Source of the DNA: Flavobacterium sp. HSC-32F16
Lineage (GTDB): Bacteria; Bacteroidota; Bacteroidia; Flavobacteriales; Flavobacteriaceae
Reading direction: 5' to 3'
Length of the DNA: 64,000 nt
Assembly (NCBI RefSeq): GCF_024171645.1
Contig: NZ_JALKAC010000010.1
Location: 176,926 to 240,925 of the forward strand
Below the pieces are notes generated by a model, which saw only the letters and a program-made list of their open reading frames with translations, had not been told where the DNA came from and did not search any database. The stretch's first letter is position 1. Each line of letters opens with the position of its first letter. Shown piece after piece: positions 16,049 to 24,810 of this stretch. Position numbers and translations under genes: made by a program.

Positions 16049-16809
16049 TGATCGAAGTAAAAAACATAGAAAAATCATTTGCTGATAGTAAAGTTTTAAA
16101 AGGTGTTTCAACCGTTTTTGAAACGGGAAAAACCAACTTGATTATTGGGCAGAGTGGATCTGGGAAAACCGTTTTATTAAAAACTTTGTTGGGAATTCAC
16201 ACACCTGATTCCGGAACAATTGAATTTGACGGAAGAGTTTATTCTGAATTAGATCCAGATGAAAAAAGAGAATTAAGAACTGAAATTGGAATGGTTTTCC
16301 AGGGAAGTGCTTTATTTGATTCTATGACGGTTGAAGAGAATGTTGCTTTTCCGTTAAAGATGTTTACAAAAGATAATAGGGCAAAAATTAAAGAGCGTGT
16401 TGATTTTGTTTTAGAAAGAGTAAATCTGGTTGATGCGCATAAAAAACTGCCTTCTGAAATTTCCGGAGGTATGCAAAAGCGTGTGGCAATCGCCCGAGCG
16501 ATCGTAAACAATCCAAAATATTTGTTTTGTGATGAACCAAACTCTGGTCTTGATCCAAATACCTCAACTTTAATTGACAATTTGATTAAGGAAATCACAG
16601 AAGAATACAATATTACAACTGTAATTAATACACACGATATGAACTCTGTAATGGAGATTGGAGAAAACATTGTTTTCTTAAAAAAAGGAGTAAAAGCGTG
16701 GCAGGGAACTAAAGAAGAAATTTTTAGAACCGAGAATAAAGATATAGTAAAATTTGTTTACTCTTCAAACTTATTCAAAAAAGTAAGAGAAGCGTATTTG
16801 AAAGGTTAG
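16048..16809 (+). CDS. MlaF-type ABC transporter ATP-binding protein
   Basis: Starting at the ATG that overlaps the permease stop (16048) gives a 253-residue ATPase beginning MIEVKNIEKSF, the normal start; a longer in-frame extension to 15988 lies inside the permease gene and is unlikely. Walker A is GQSGSGKTVL, the signature is ISGGMQKRVAIARA and Walker B is YLFCDEPNSGLDP. These match the MlaF/YrbF group that powers phospholipid transport with MlaE. A terminator follows. The MCE protein (MlaD) is not in the window. Confidence 0.93.
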   Translation: MIEVKNIEKSFADSKVLKGVSTVFETGKTNLIIGQSGSGKTVLLKTLLGIHTPDSGTIEFDGRVYSELDPDEKRELRTEIGMVFQGSALFDSMTVEENVAFPLKMFTKDNRAKIKERVDFVLERVNLVDAHKKLPSEISGGMQKRVAIARAIVNNPKYLFCDEPNSGLDPNTSTLIDNLIKEITEEYNITTVINTHDMNSVMEIGENIVFLKKGVKAWQGTKEEIFRTENKDIVKFVYSSNLFKKVREAYLKG

Positions 16810-16848
16810 AAAATTTAAATTCCATTTCCCCACCGGAAGTCTCAATAA

Positions 16849-16898
16849 AAAAAATCCCCAATTCCAAACTATTTCTAACTTGGAATTGGGGATTTTTT
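16849..16898. terminator. Bidirectional hairpin terminator
   Basis: 19-base perfect arms (core ATCCCCAATTCCAA and complement) with A and T runs at the ends lie between two convergent genes, the MlaF-type ATPase and the SprT-like gene. Confidence 0.9.
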
Positions 16899-16925
16899 AT
16901 TGTTTATTTCTATAATTGGAATTTT

Positions 16926-17522
16926 CTAACCCATCAATTCTACTTCAGCATTTGGATTAAAAAGATAGGTTTTTCCAGAGCTTATTTCGATGCATTCAAA
17001 ACGTTTGGTCCTAACAGCTAGTTTCTTGAATACTTTACCGTTTTTGATCCTGAAAACGCTTCCAAATGGAATTTCAAAGACATAATTCTTATCATTGTCT
17101 GTATCAAATTGTTTTAGTGCCAAAGACAAAGTGGTATCTGTATCACTGCTCGCCGAAGGATTCTTAAAATGTCTTGCCAATAAAGGCAATATCTGACTCG
17201 GAAATATCTCAGGTCGAATAAACGGAACCATTAATCTTTGAAAAGTAAATTTCCATTCATTTCCGTGAGGCTTAATATTCCGTCCGAATTTTTCAAAAGC
17301 AACCAAATGTGCAATTTCATGAATCAGCGTAATCATGAACCTGTATTTATTCAAACTTGCATTAACCGTAATTTCATGTTTACCGCTCGGCCCGCGTCTG
17401 TAATCTCCATGACGCGTCTGACGTTCGTTTACGATTTTCAAATGAACCTGATTGGCCACAATCAAATCAAAAACAGGCTTTACAGCATGTTCGGGAATAT
17501 ATTTTGCTAGTGTATCGCTCAA
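16926..17522 (-). CDS. SprT-like zinc metalloprotein
   Basis: A 198-residue protein with the SprT-family zinc site ITLIHEIAHLVAFEKFG (HEIAH near residue 70) and a third ligand likely in KPHGNEWKFTF. The family includes Spartan-type DNA-protein crosslink proteases; bacterial SprT-like members are poorly characterised. The C-terminal half has no Cys4 zinc ribbon but a small beta domain (FRIKNGKVFKKLAVR). It converges on the MlaF-type gene and is followed upstream by the broken four-helix-bundle gene. Confidence 0.85.
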   Translation of the reverse strand: MSDTLAKYIPEHAVKPVFDLIVANQVHLKIVNERQTRHGDYRRGPSGKHEITVNASLNKYRFMITLIHEIAHLVAFEKFGRNIKPHGNEWKFTFQRLMVPFIRPEIFPSQILPLLARHFKNPSASSDTDTTLSLALKQFDTDNDKNYVFEIPFGSVFRIKNGKVFKKLAVRTKRFECIEISSGKTYLFNPNAEVELMG

Positions 17523-17534
17523 AATAATTATAAA

Positions 17535-17901
17535 TTATGAGTTATAAGTTATGAGTTTTTTCTTGGTCGTGATTATTAAACTTCTTATAAGCTTCAATAC
17601 TTCATTGCACTGGTTATGCATTGAATCGAATTCAATCGTAGAAATAAAATCTGTTTCTTTCAAAATTTCAAACCAATACATTGATTCATCACATTCTTTC
17701 TGAGCGATTGACAATTTATGAATAAAACAGGGCTTACTTTGTGCATTGACAGCTTCGCGAACATTTGCACCAACAGAAGTAATTGAACGTAAAAATTGTT
17801 TACTCATTACAAATTCTTTTCTCTTTAACCAGCCATTTATAAAAATTAACTCCTCTTACAGCTAACTCAAAACTTTTAATTTTCACAATACTCTCACTCA
17901 T
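17535..17901 (-). pseudogene. Four-helix-bundle protein (23S rRNA IVP type), split by a frameshift
   Basis: From the ATG at 17901 the first frame reads MSESIVKIKSFELAVRGVNF..., 33 residues, and stops at 17800. The second frame, open from 17807 to 17535, continues with MSKQFLRSITSVGANVREA, NAQSKPCFIHKLSIAQKE and ESMYWFEILKETDF, the core of the four-helix-bundle/S23 IVP family. The break lies at an A4 run (plus positions 17817-17820): one extra base or two missing bases would join the halves into a normal roughly 120-residue protein. It may be a real mutation or an assembly error. Such proteins occur in Bacteroidota genomes at many loci. Confidence 0.8.
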
Positions 17902-17917
17902 AATTTATAACTCATAA
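17535..17917. repeat. Inverted repeats bounding the four-helix-bundle gene
   Basis: A 22-base arm at 17535-17556 (starts TTATGAGTTATAA) matches the reverse complement of 17896-17917 at 21 of 22 bases. The left arm includes the stop codon and the right arm the start codon, so the repeats enclose exactly one gene. A similar motif occurs at about 15240-15270. Confidence 0.75.
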
Positions 17918-17921
17918 CTAT

Positions 17922-18599
17922 TTAAGGATTTGTTGAAGAAACCTCTAATACTTTTCCATTAAAATATTTATTTCCATTCAATGTAAAATCATAAATATAA
18001 GCTGCCATTCCTTCTGCCGAAATTGGAGCCTGATACCCCGGGAAGGCCTCATTGAGCATTTCAGTCTGAACTGAGCCTAACGCCAGAACATTAAATGAGA
18101 TACCTTGTTCCTTATATTCTTCTGCTAATAATTCAGTCAACGTAATTACAGCACCTTTACTTGAACTGTAAGCAGCTAATCCTGCAAATTTTAAACTCCC
18201 TCGTACGCCGCCAATTGAACTTATTGTTACAACATGACTTCCTTTTTGTAAATACGGCAGACAAATTCTGGTAAGATTGGCTACAGCAAATACATTAACT
18301 TTATAAATACTTTCAAAATCGGCTTGGGTTGTTTCTGCAAAAGGTTTAAGCAATAAAGCCCCTGCGTTATGAACCAGTGCATCTACTCTTTTCCAGTTAG
18401 AAGAAAGAAAATTTTCTACTTCGTGCAAAGCGGTTTCATCTGCCAGATCAATTGATAGACAGGTTACATTTTTATGTTCTAAAAGTGATTTTGGAGTTTT
18501 TCTTGAGATCGCTAAAATCTGATTTCCGGCATTGGCAAATTGCAAAGCCAATTCGTAGCCAATACCTCTACTTGTTCCGGTAACAATAATATTTTTCAT
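17922..18599 (-). CDS. Short-chain dehydrogenase/reductase
   Basis: A 225-residue classical SDR. The cofactor motif is TGTSRGIG (residues 7-14), then DLAD, HNAG and the catalytic Ser in TISSIGG with YSSSK (Tyr-x-x-x-Lys). NVLALGSVQTEM is the usual post-catalytic block. Substrate unknown; the length is slightly shorter than the 245-260 norm at the C-terminus. It lies 35 bases downstream of the M28 peptidase gene on the same strand. Confidence 0.9.
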   Translation of the reverse strand: MKNIIVTGTSRGIGYELALQFANAGNQILAISRKTPKSLLEHKNVTCLSIDLADETALHEVENFLSSNWKRVDALVHNAGALLLKPFAETTQADFESIYKVNVFAVANLTRICLPYLQKGSHVVTISSIGGVRGSLKFAGLAAYSSSKGAVITLTELLAEEYKEQGISFNVLALGSVQTEMLNEAFPGYQAPISAEGMAAYIYDFTLNGNKYFNGKVLEVSSTNP

Positions 18600-18634
18600 G
18601 AAGCAAAAATAAGAAAAACCAAAATAAAGAACTG

Positions 18635-19606
18635 TTATTTATTCATTACAATTTCCTGAGCCGGCGAAGTACTTATTTTGGTTACAGCCGGAAGTAATTC
18701 CTGGATAAATGCAGTAATATGCGGAATATCCATCACTTTAAATTCATCTGAAACATGATGATAAAAATTAAAATTCTCAAAATCGAAAGTACTCAAAGAC
18801 TGGCAGGGTTTTTTAAAAACATCATAAAACGAATAATTATCAGATCTGTAAAACAATTGATATTCGGCTTCTTTAGGCAAAAACCCGATGGTCTTTTTTC
18901 CTGTATATTCATTTATTTTTTCGGCCATATTCGACTTATCAAAACCAGTAATATAAGCCAGATAATCGCGTTTCATAGGAACACCAATCATTTCGATATT
19001 CAGCTGCGTATACAAATTAAAATCTTTTGCTTTAAGTTTCTGCACCATGCTTTTAGACCCCAAAAGTCCTTTTTCTTCACCGGCAAAAAACACAAACAAA
19101 ATACTTCGTTTATTTGATTTGGTTTTACTGAAATATTTTGCCATTTGAGCCACAGCCGTTACACCCGAAGCATCATCATTTGCTCCGTTATAAATTTGAT
19201 CCGCCTGTTGTTTTTTTTCAACTCCAATATGATCATAGTGTGCACTTAAAACTACATATTCGTTTTTAAGCGCCGGATCTGTTCCTTCTAAAACTCCCAC
19301 AATGTTAAATGCCGGAGCTTTAAAATTGGTCAAAGTATCGCGATAGGTTTTAAAATATGGTTTGATATCATTCTTCTTAAAAAAATCTTCCAGAAAAACG
19401 GCTGCTTTTTCAATTCCCTTTGTTCCGGTTTCACGGCCTTGCAATTCATCTGAAGAAAGATATTTTAAAAAATCAGAAACTTCAGATTCTTCAATTTTAT
19501 ACGTTATCTCGGTTGATTCTGATTTTGATTGTTTTTCGCTTACAGTTGATGTACCCGATTTGCAGGCCAAAAAAACAAATGGAAGAAGAAAGTATAATTT
19601 TGTCAT
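18635..19606 (-). CDS. M28 family metallopeptidase, lipoprotein
   Basis: A 323-residue protein with a lipoprotein signal MTKLYFLLPFVFLACKS (lipobox LAC), so it is probably anchored to a membrane facing the periplasm or outside. The peptidase domain has the zinc ligands of M28: SAHYDHIGV, GANDDASGV, FAGEEKGLLGS and a late YHHVSD. Such enzymes are aminopeptidases that use two zinc ions. The short PA domain is absent. Upstream on the same strand lies an acyl-CoA dehydrogenase with its own terminator between. Confidence 0.9.
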   Translation of the reverse strand: MTKLYFLLPFVFLACKSGTSTVSEKQSKSESTEITYKIEESEVSDFLKYLSSDELQGRETGTKGIEKAAVFLEDFFKKNDIKPYFKTYRDTLTNFKAPAFNIVGVLEGTDPALKNEYVVLSAHYDHIGVEKKQQADQIYNGANDDASGVTAVAQMAKYFSKTKSNKRSILFVFFAGEEKGLLGSKSMVQKLKAKDFNLYTQLNIEMIGVPMKRDYLAYITGFDKSNMAEKINEYTGKKTIGFLPKEAEYQLFYRSDNYSFYDVFKKPCQSLSTFDFENFNFYHHVSDEFKVMDIPHITAFIQELLPAVTKISTSPAQEIVMNK

Positions 19607-19685
19607 AAAGCAGTTGAATAAATTGAAAAAAATTAAACGATTGGTTTAAAAGTATAACGTTTCTGAAAAGTAACAAAAAAATATG

Positions 19686-19723
19686 AAAAAACCCTTTCAA
19701 AGCTCAAAAAGCTGAAAGGGTTT
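19686..19723 (-). terminator. Hairpin terminator of the acyl-CoA dehydrogenase gene
   Basis: AAACCCTTTCA and TGAAAGGGTTT arms surround a 13-base loop; read on the minus strand they end in a T run 25 bases after the stop codon at 19748. Confidence 0.8.
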
Positions 19724-19747
19724 CTTTTATACTGACAAAATCTAAAT

Positions 19748-20890
19748 TTATCCTGCGATAACTGATCTTGAAATTACTATTTTCTGAATCTCTGAAGTTC
19801 CTTCATAAATTTGAGTGATTTTTGCATCACGCATAAAACGCTCTACATGATACTCTTTTACATAACCATTTCCTCCGTGAATCTGAACTGCTTCAACCGC
19901 GGTATCCATTGCAACTTGCGAAGCAAATAATTTGGCCATTGCACCACTCACGTCATAATTTTTATGCTGGTCTTTATCCCAAGCCGCTTTCATGCATAAA
20001 TGGCGCGCTGCTTCAATATTAACCGCCATATCCGCCAGTTTAAAAGCAATTGCCTGATGATTGCAGATTTCTGTTCCAAAAGCTTTACGTTCTTTAGAAT
20101 ATTTCAAAGCCAGTTCATAAGCTCCCGAAGCAATTCCTAAAGCCTGAGAAGCAATACCAATTCTACCTCCGGCAAGTGTTTTCATTGCAAATTTAAATCC
20201 AAAACCGTCTTCTCCAATTCTGTTTTCTTTAGGAACTTTAACATCCGAAAACATTAAAGAATGGGTATCAGAACCTCTAATTCCCATTTTTTGTTCTTTT
20301 GGACCAACAGAAAATCCAGGCATATCTTTCGTCATAATCAAAGCGTTGATTCCTTTGTGCTTTAATTCAGGATGCGTTTGTGCAATTACTAAATATACAG
20401 AAGCTGTGTTTCCGTTAGTAATCCAGTTTTTGGTTCCGTTTACCAAATAATGATCGCCCATATCAATCGCTGTTGTTTTTTGCGAAGTTGCATCACTTCC
20501 TGCTTCTGGTTCGCTTAAACAAAAAGCACCATGAATTTGACCTGAAGCCAGACCCGGTAAATATTTTTGTTTTTGTTCCTCAGTTCCAAATTCCTGTAAT
20601 CCCCAACAAACTAAAGAATTATTAACCGACATTACTACAGAAGCCGAAGCATCAACTTTAGAAATTTCTTCCATAGCAATTACATACGAAATTGCATCAA
20701 GTCCGCTTCCGCCGTATTTTGGATCAACCATCATTCCCATGAAGCCAAGTTCACCCATTTTTTTAACTTGTTCAGTTGGAAAAATTTGTTTTTCGTCGCG
20801 TTCAATAACTCCTGGCAATAATTCATTTTGAGCAAAATCTCTTGCAGCTTGCTGAATCATCAAATGTTCTTCGGTAAGATTAAAATCCAT
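19748..20890 (-). CDS. Acyl-CoA dehydrogenase
   Basis: A 380-residue FAD enzyme of normal length. It carries AFCLSEPEAGSDA, WITNG, GIRGSDTHSLMF and RKAFGTEICNHQAIAFKLAD, all standard ACAD signatures. The catalytic base is the Glu in QIYEGTSEIQ near residue 363, as in short/branched-chain and butyryl-CoA dehydrogenases. It introduces the alpha-beta double bond in fatty-acid or branched-chain amino-acid breakdown, passing electrons to ETF. It is a single-gene unit here. Confidence 0.95.
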   Translation of the reverse strand: MDFNLTEEHLMIQQAARDFAQNELLPGVIERDEKQIFPTEQVKKMGELGFMGMMVDPKYGGSGLDAISYVIAMEEISKVDASASVVMSVNNSLVCWGLQEFGTEEQKQKYLPGLASGQIHGAFCLSEPEAGSDATSQKTTAIDMGDHYLVNGTKNWITNGNTASVYLVIAQTHPELKHKGINALIMTKDMPGFSVGPKEQKMGIRGSDTHSLMFSDVKVPKENRIGEDGFGFKFAMKTLAGGRIGIASQALGIASGAYELALKYSKERKAFGTEICNHQAIAFKLADMAVNIEAARHLCMKAAWDKDQHKNYDVSGAMAKLFASQVAMDTAVEAVQIHGGNGYVKEYHVERFMRDAKITQIYEGTSEIQKIVISRSVIAG

Positions 20891-21376
20891 AGTTTTTTAT
20901 TTTATTGTTTTTTCTAAACCAAATTGGGAAATTCAGTTTATGTGGTTTTTTATTTTTTGCTTTTTGAAATACCTATTTTACTTAAAAAAGGCTTTCAAAG
21001 ATAATTTTTAAATGCGTAATTTACAATGCGCGCATATAATTTTAATAGATCAGCAGCGATAACGATAACGTTTTCGTAAATATTCACTGTTTACAATACA
21101 GAAGCAATAATCCTGCAGCGATTTTTCTAAAATTCAACATCGAAAAAATCCAAAAAAACGCTTTAAAAAACTCTTTTTCTAAGACAATTCTTATCAGTAA
21201 AAGATTAAACAATTCCCAAAGTGGATAAATCTACGTAAAACAAGTCTTACTAATTTGATTATTAAATAAATAGATTAAAAAAAATAAAAAAACATGTTAA
21301 AAAAACTTATTCGAAATAGCGATAAAATTGATAAATTAACATTATTTTTGACCAAAAATTAAATAATCGATAGAGT
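20891..21376. other. Intergenic region between divergent genes; -7 box at 21343-21350
   Basis: This 486-base AT-rich stretch separates the leftward acyl-CoA dehydrogenase from the rightward chalcone-isomerase-like gene. The only recognisable signal is TATTTTTG (21343-21350), a -7 box match 26 bases before the ATG at 21377. I see no open frame of note, palindrome or RNA gene. Confidence 0.45.
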
Positions 21377-21952
21377 ATGAGAAAGATTTTACTATTACTT
21401 ACACTCCTTTTAAGTCTACAGTTTTCTGAGGTTTCGGCACAAACTCACTTAGAAGTAAATGGTGTTACCGTTCCACGAAAAATTGAGTTTCAGGGCAAAA
21501 CTTTACAACTTAACGGCGCTGGCGGGAGATCGAAAATGTGGTTAGAAGTTTATGTTCAGGCATTGTACTTATCACAATTAAGTCAGGATCCGCAATTTAT
21601 TATTGACAGCGACACAGAGATGGCTATCCGCATTGAAATTACCTCATCTATGGTCTCATCAGGTAAATTGACAAAAGCCATGAATTCTGGTTTTGAGAAA
21701 TCGGCAGGAAGTAATCTTGAAGAACTACGCCCAAGAATTGAACAGCTAAAAAACTATTTAAGTGATGTAATTACAGAAAAAGATGTATTTGTTTTGGCAT
21801 ACAATCCGCTTGACCAAAATGTATACGTTTCTAAAAATGAAGTTTTGAAAGGAAAAATTCAGGGATTTGATTTCAAAAAAGCATTATTCGGAATCTGGCT
21901 TTCTGACAAACCAGTTGACGAAACTCTAAAAAAACACTTATTAGGACAATAA
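21377..21952 (+). CDS. Chalcone isomerase-like family protein, exported
   Basis: A 191-residue protein with a signal peptide (MRKILLLLTLLLSLQFSEVSAQ). The mature part contains VTVPRKIEFQGKTLQLNGAG, SKMWLEVYVQALYL and the late KGKIQGFDFKKALFGIWL, which are characteristic of chalcone-isomerase-like proteins (fatty-acid-binding CHI fold) in bacteria. These are not known to isomerise chalcones; they are thought to bind fatty acids or similar ligands in the periplasm. Monocistronic with its own terminator. Confidence 0.85.
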   Translation: MRKILLLLTLLLSLQFSEVSAQTHLEVNGVTVPRKIEFQGKTLQLNGAGGRSKMWLEVYVQALYLSQLSQDPQFIIDSDTEMAIRIEITSSMVSSGKLTKAMNSGFEKSAGSNLEELRPRIEQLKNYLSDVITEKDVFVLAYNPLDQNVYVSKNEVLKGKIQGFDFKKALFGIWLSDKPVDETLKKHLLGQ

Positions 21953-21973
21953 CTCTTAATTTTTTAAATATTC

Positions 21974-22006
21974 AAAAAGCCGAAAACCAAATAGTTTTCG
22001 GCTTTT
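21974..22006 (+). terminator. Hairpin terminator
   Basis: AAAAGCCGAAAAC and its complement surround a 6-base loop with a T-rich tail, 22 bases after the chalcone-isomerase-like gene. Confidence 0.9.
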
Positions 22007-22019
22007 CTGTTTTGTTTAC

Positions 22020-22027
22020 TACATTTG
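22020..22027 (+). promoter_or_regulatory. -7 box candidate of the glutamate dehydrogenase gene
   Basis: TACATTTG matches TAnnTTTG 67 bases before the ATG at 22095. A weaker TACATTTA occurs at about 22062. No clear -33 element is visible. Confidence 0.4.
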
Positions 22028-22094
22028 ATGCGAAATACATTATTCACATTATTCTATTTTATACATTTACGCAAAATAAACATATCACAACAAA

Positions 22095-23321
22095 ATGAAA
22101 GATTTATTACAACAATTTGAAAATAAAGCACCTGAAATTGTTTTTAATTGGAAAGATTCAGAAACAGAAGCCGAAGGATGGACAGTCATAAATTCACTGC
22201 GCGGCGGAGCTGCAGGAGGTGGAACAAGAATGAGAAAAGGCCTTGACATGAACGAAGTTTTATCATTGGCAAAAACAATGGAAGTAAAATTCTCAGTTTC
22301 TGGTCCTGCAATTGGAGGAGCTAAATCTGGAATTAATTTTGACCCAAACGATCCCCGCAAAAAAGGAGTTTTACAGCGTTGGTATAAGGCCGTTTCTCCT
22401 TTATTAAAAAGCTACTATGGAACTGGAGGTGATTTAAATATTGATGAAATTCACGAAGTTATTCCAATGACAGAAGAATGTGGTGTTTGGCATCCGCAGG
22501 AAGGTGTTTTCAACGGACACTTCAAACCTACCGAAGCTGACAAAATTAACAGAATCGGACAATTGCGTCACGGTGTTATTAAGGTAATTGAAAATCCAAA
22601 ATTCTCACCAGACGTTACAAGAAAATATACTGTTGCTGATATGATTACCGGTTTTGGCGTTGCCGAAGCGGTTCGTCATTTCTATGCAACTTACGGAGGC
22701 GACATTAAAGGCAAAAAAGCAATCGTACAAGGTTTCGGAAACGTAGGTTCTGCTGCTGCTTTTTATTTAGCCGAAATGGGAGCAAAAGTTATCGGAATAA
22801 TCGATCGCGATGGCGGATTAATTAAAGAAGATGGTTTTTCTTTTGAAGAAATCAGAACGTTGTTTTTAAATAAAGACGGAAATAAATTGGTTGCGGATAA
22901 TATGATTCCGTTTGAGGAAATCAATTCTAAAATCTGGACTATTGGTGCTGAAATTTTCACGCCTTGTGCTGCTTCAAGACTGGTTACTCAAAACCAAATT
23001 GACAGTTTAATAGCAAACGGATTAGAAGTTATTTCCTGTGGAGCGAATGTTCCTTTTGCCGACAAAGAAATTTTCTTTGGCTCTATTATGGAAGAAGTGG
23101 ACCATAAAGTTAGTTTAATCCCGGATTTTATTTCAAACTGCGGAATGGCTAGAGTTTTTGCTTATTTCATGGAGAAAAAAGTTCAAATGACAGATGAAGC
23201 TATTTTTAATGATACTTCTGAAATTATAAAAAATGCAATTGTTAAGGCTCACGCTTTAAATCCATCAAAAACAAACATCAGCGCAACAGCATTTGAAATT
23301 GCATTGAAACAATTAGTATAA
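22095..23321 (+). CDS. Glu/Leu/Phe/Val dehydrogenase family protein (glutamate-dehydrogenase-like)
   Basis: A 408-residue amino-acid dehydrogenase. The substrate domain has SLRGGAAGGGTRMRKG, FSVSGPAIGGAKSGI (catalytic Lys in GGAKSG) and YYGTGGDLNIDE; the cofactor domain has QGFGNVGSAAAFYLAEMGAK and a following IIDRDGG. It interconverts an L-amino acid and its 2-oxo acid with NAD(P). The divergent N-terminus (WTVINSLRGG) marks a Bacteroidota subgroup distinct from classical GdhA, so glutamate as substrate is probable, not proven. Its terminator follows. Confidence 0.88.
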   Translation: MKDLLQQFENKAPEIVFNWKDSETEAEGWTVINSLRGGAAGGGTRMRKGLDMNEVLSLAKTMEVKFSVSGPAIGGAKSGINFDPNDPRKKGVLQRWYKAVSPLLKSYYGTGGDLNIDEIHEVIPMTEECGVWHPQEGVFNGHFKPTEADKINRIGQLRHGVIKVIENPKFSPDVTRKYTVADMITGFGVAEAVRHFYATYGGDIKGKKAIVQGFGNVGSAAAFYLAEMGAKVIGIIDRDGGLIKEDGFSFEEIRTLFLNKDGNKLVADNMIPFEEINSKIWTIGAEIFTPCAASRLVTQNQIDSLIANGLEVISCGANVPFADKEIFFGSIMEEVDHKVSLIPDFISNCGMARVFAYFMEKKVQMTDEAIFNDTSEIIKNAIVKAHALNPSKTNISATAFEIALKQLV

Positions 23322-23343
23322 TCTATTTTATACTTTATATATA

Positions 23344-23378
23344 AACGAGCCGAATAATATTCTGGCTCGTTTTTTTTA
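23344..23378 (+). terminator. Hairpin terminator
   Basis: ACGAGCC and GGCTCGT arms with an imperfect inner extension and eight T residues follow the dehydrogenase gene. Confidence 0.85.
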
Positions 23379-23390
23379 CCAGATTTTTTT

Positions 23391-23569
23391 TTTAACGCAA
23401 AGCACGCTAAGGTATTTTCATATGGAACGTGAGCAATATCTAAATATTAAGTTCGCAAAGCTATGTATAGATAAACTTTGCGAACTTTTAATCTAAAGAT
23501 TTACTTAAATTTAAAATAAATAAAACTTTGCGTTTCTTTGCGTAAATCTTAGCGAACTTTGCGGTTAAA
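23391..23569. repeat. Dispersed CGCAAAG-type repeat region
   Basis: The ends TTTAACGCAAAG (23391-23402) and CTTTGCGGTTAAA (23557-23569) are inverted, and several internal TTCGCAAAG/CTTTGCG motifs occur. It resembles the outer arms of the 13501-13634 element. It fills most of the gap before the TonB-like gene. Confidence 0.65.
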
Positions 23570-23651
23570 TCTCGTCCTGCACTTCCATTCTAAACAATTT
23601 TTACTACTTTTAAACGTTTTTATTTAATACATTACAAAATTCAGAATTACA

Positions 23652-24554
23652 ATGAGTTTTACTATTTCTTCAGATAAAAAGAAATCATTACTATTCACTA
23701 CTGCAATATATGCGGTAATCATACTATTGCTGTTTTTTATCCGTTTTTGGCCTCCCTATAATCCAGAAAACAACTCTGCTCTTGCAGAAGGCGGCGGTGG
23801 CGGCGGTGTTACTGTAAATTTTGGTGACAGCGATTTAGGTTCTGGAGCGAATTACAAAAGTGAAGTTCTGGATGTAAAAAATAATGCGAAACAAGCTCCT
23901 GCAAAAGCAACTCCGGATGAATCTATACTCTCTCAGGAAAATGCCGAGACAGATGAAACTGATGTCGTTATTCCAACAAAAGAAAAACCTAAAAAAAATA
24001 CTCCTGTTGTAAAACCTGAAACTAAAGTGGTTCCTGAAAAACCAAAAGTTTCCAACTCTACCAACGATGCATTGGCAAGTATCATGAAAGGATCAAACAA
24101 AGGCGGTGACGGTGACGATAAAGCGGCAGGAAATAAAGGAAAAGCAAACGGAAGTCTGGGTTCAAGCGGTTATTACGGATCTGGTGGTTCCGGCGGAGGA
24201 ACCGGAGGCGGTAACGGAACAGGAAATGGTATTGGAACAGGAAGCGGATACGGTGCCGGAAGCGGCGGTGGTTCTGGAGGCGGATCTGGATATTCTTTAG
24301 GAAACAGAAAAGCATTATCTAAACCAGCACCAAAATATACTTGTAACGAAGAAGGAAAAGTTGTGGTGGAAATAACGGTTGATCAAAACGGAAAAACGAT
24401 AAGCGCAACTCCTGGAATTAAAGGAACAACAAATACCGCAAAATGTTTGTTAGACCAAGCCAGAATTGCAGCTATGAATACAAAATGGGAATCTGACAGT
24501 GATGCTCCCACAAAACAAACTGGAAAGATTATTTATAATTTTAGTTTGAATTAA
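23652..24554 (+). CDS. TonB-like energy transducer protein
   Basis: A 300-residue protein: N-terminal membrane anchor (about 14-32, TTAIYAVIILLLFFIRFW), a proline/lysine linker (KEKPKKNTPVVKPETK), a glycine-rich stretch near 155-215, and a C-terminal TonB-like domain (GKVVVEITVDQNGKTIS...). It should carry proton-motive energy from ExbB/ExbD to outer-membrane receptors. It faces ExbD and ExbB convergently, a common flavobacterial order. The two cysteines of the C-domain (YTCNEEGK, AKCLLDQA) may form a disulfide. Confidence 0.82.
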   Translation: MSFTISSDKKKSLLFTTAIYAVIILLLFFIRFWPPYNPENNSALAEGGGGGGVTVNFGDSDLGSGANYKSEVLDVKNNAKQAPAKATPDESILSQENAETDETDVVIPTKEKPKKNTPVVKPETKVVPEKPKVSNSTNDALASIMKGSNKGGDGDDKAAGNKGKANGSLGSSGYYGSGGSGGGTGGGNGTGNGIGTGSGYGAGSGGGSGGGSGYSLGNRKALSKPAPKYTCNEEGKVVVEITVDQNGKTISATPGIKGTTNTAKCLLDQARIAAMNTKWESDSDAPTKQTGKIIYNFSLN

Positions 24555-24594
24555 AACACAAATTACACAGATTTACACGAATCTATTATTATAC

Positions 24595-24630
24595 AAAAAG
24601 GCTTTCTGATGATTTTCAGAAAGCCTTTTT
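24595..24630 (+). terminator. Hairpin terminator of the TonB-like gene
   Basis: AAAAAGGCTTTCTGA and its exact complement surround a 6-base loop, with T residues at the end. Confidence 0.9.
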
Positions 24631-24686
24631 AGTATTTATTTTATCTAGTTTATCCTTCCTTCGGTCGAAATGACAAGATTTTTTTT

Positions 24687-24798
24687 TGCGTGAGGGATAG
24701 GAGCTGGCTGCCGAAGCAGCGTGGATAGCCCGACCACAATAAAAAAATGGGCGAATCAACGTTATGCTGATTGCCCATTTTTTTATTGTGGTCACGCC
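24687..24798 (+). repeat. Dispersed element, copy 3, with inserted 62-base hairpin
   Basis: The unit opens TGCGTGAGGGATAGGAGC, contains CTGCCGAAGCAG and GGATAGCCCGACC and closes with GGTCACGCCC. Where copy 1 has a 4-base loop between its CCCGACC and CACGCCC arms, this copy has a perfect hairpin with 21-base arms (24732-24752 and 24773-24793; core AAAAAATGGGC). The hairpin may act as terminator for the leftward exbD gene. No coding potential. Confidence 0.75.
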
Positions 24799-24810
24799 CT
24801 AATGATAATT

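Noticed and set aside
23391..23569. Possible CRISPR-like array from repeated CGCAAAG motifs
   Set aside because: Units are short, uneven in spacing and in both orientations; there is no constant repeat-spacer pattern and no cas gene.
24082..24315. Open frames on both strands within the glycine-rich part of the TonB-like gene
   Set aside because: They arise from the repetitive Gly codons and have no independent start signals or family features.
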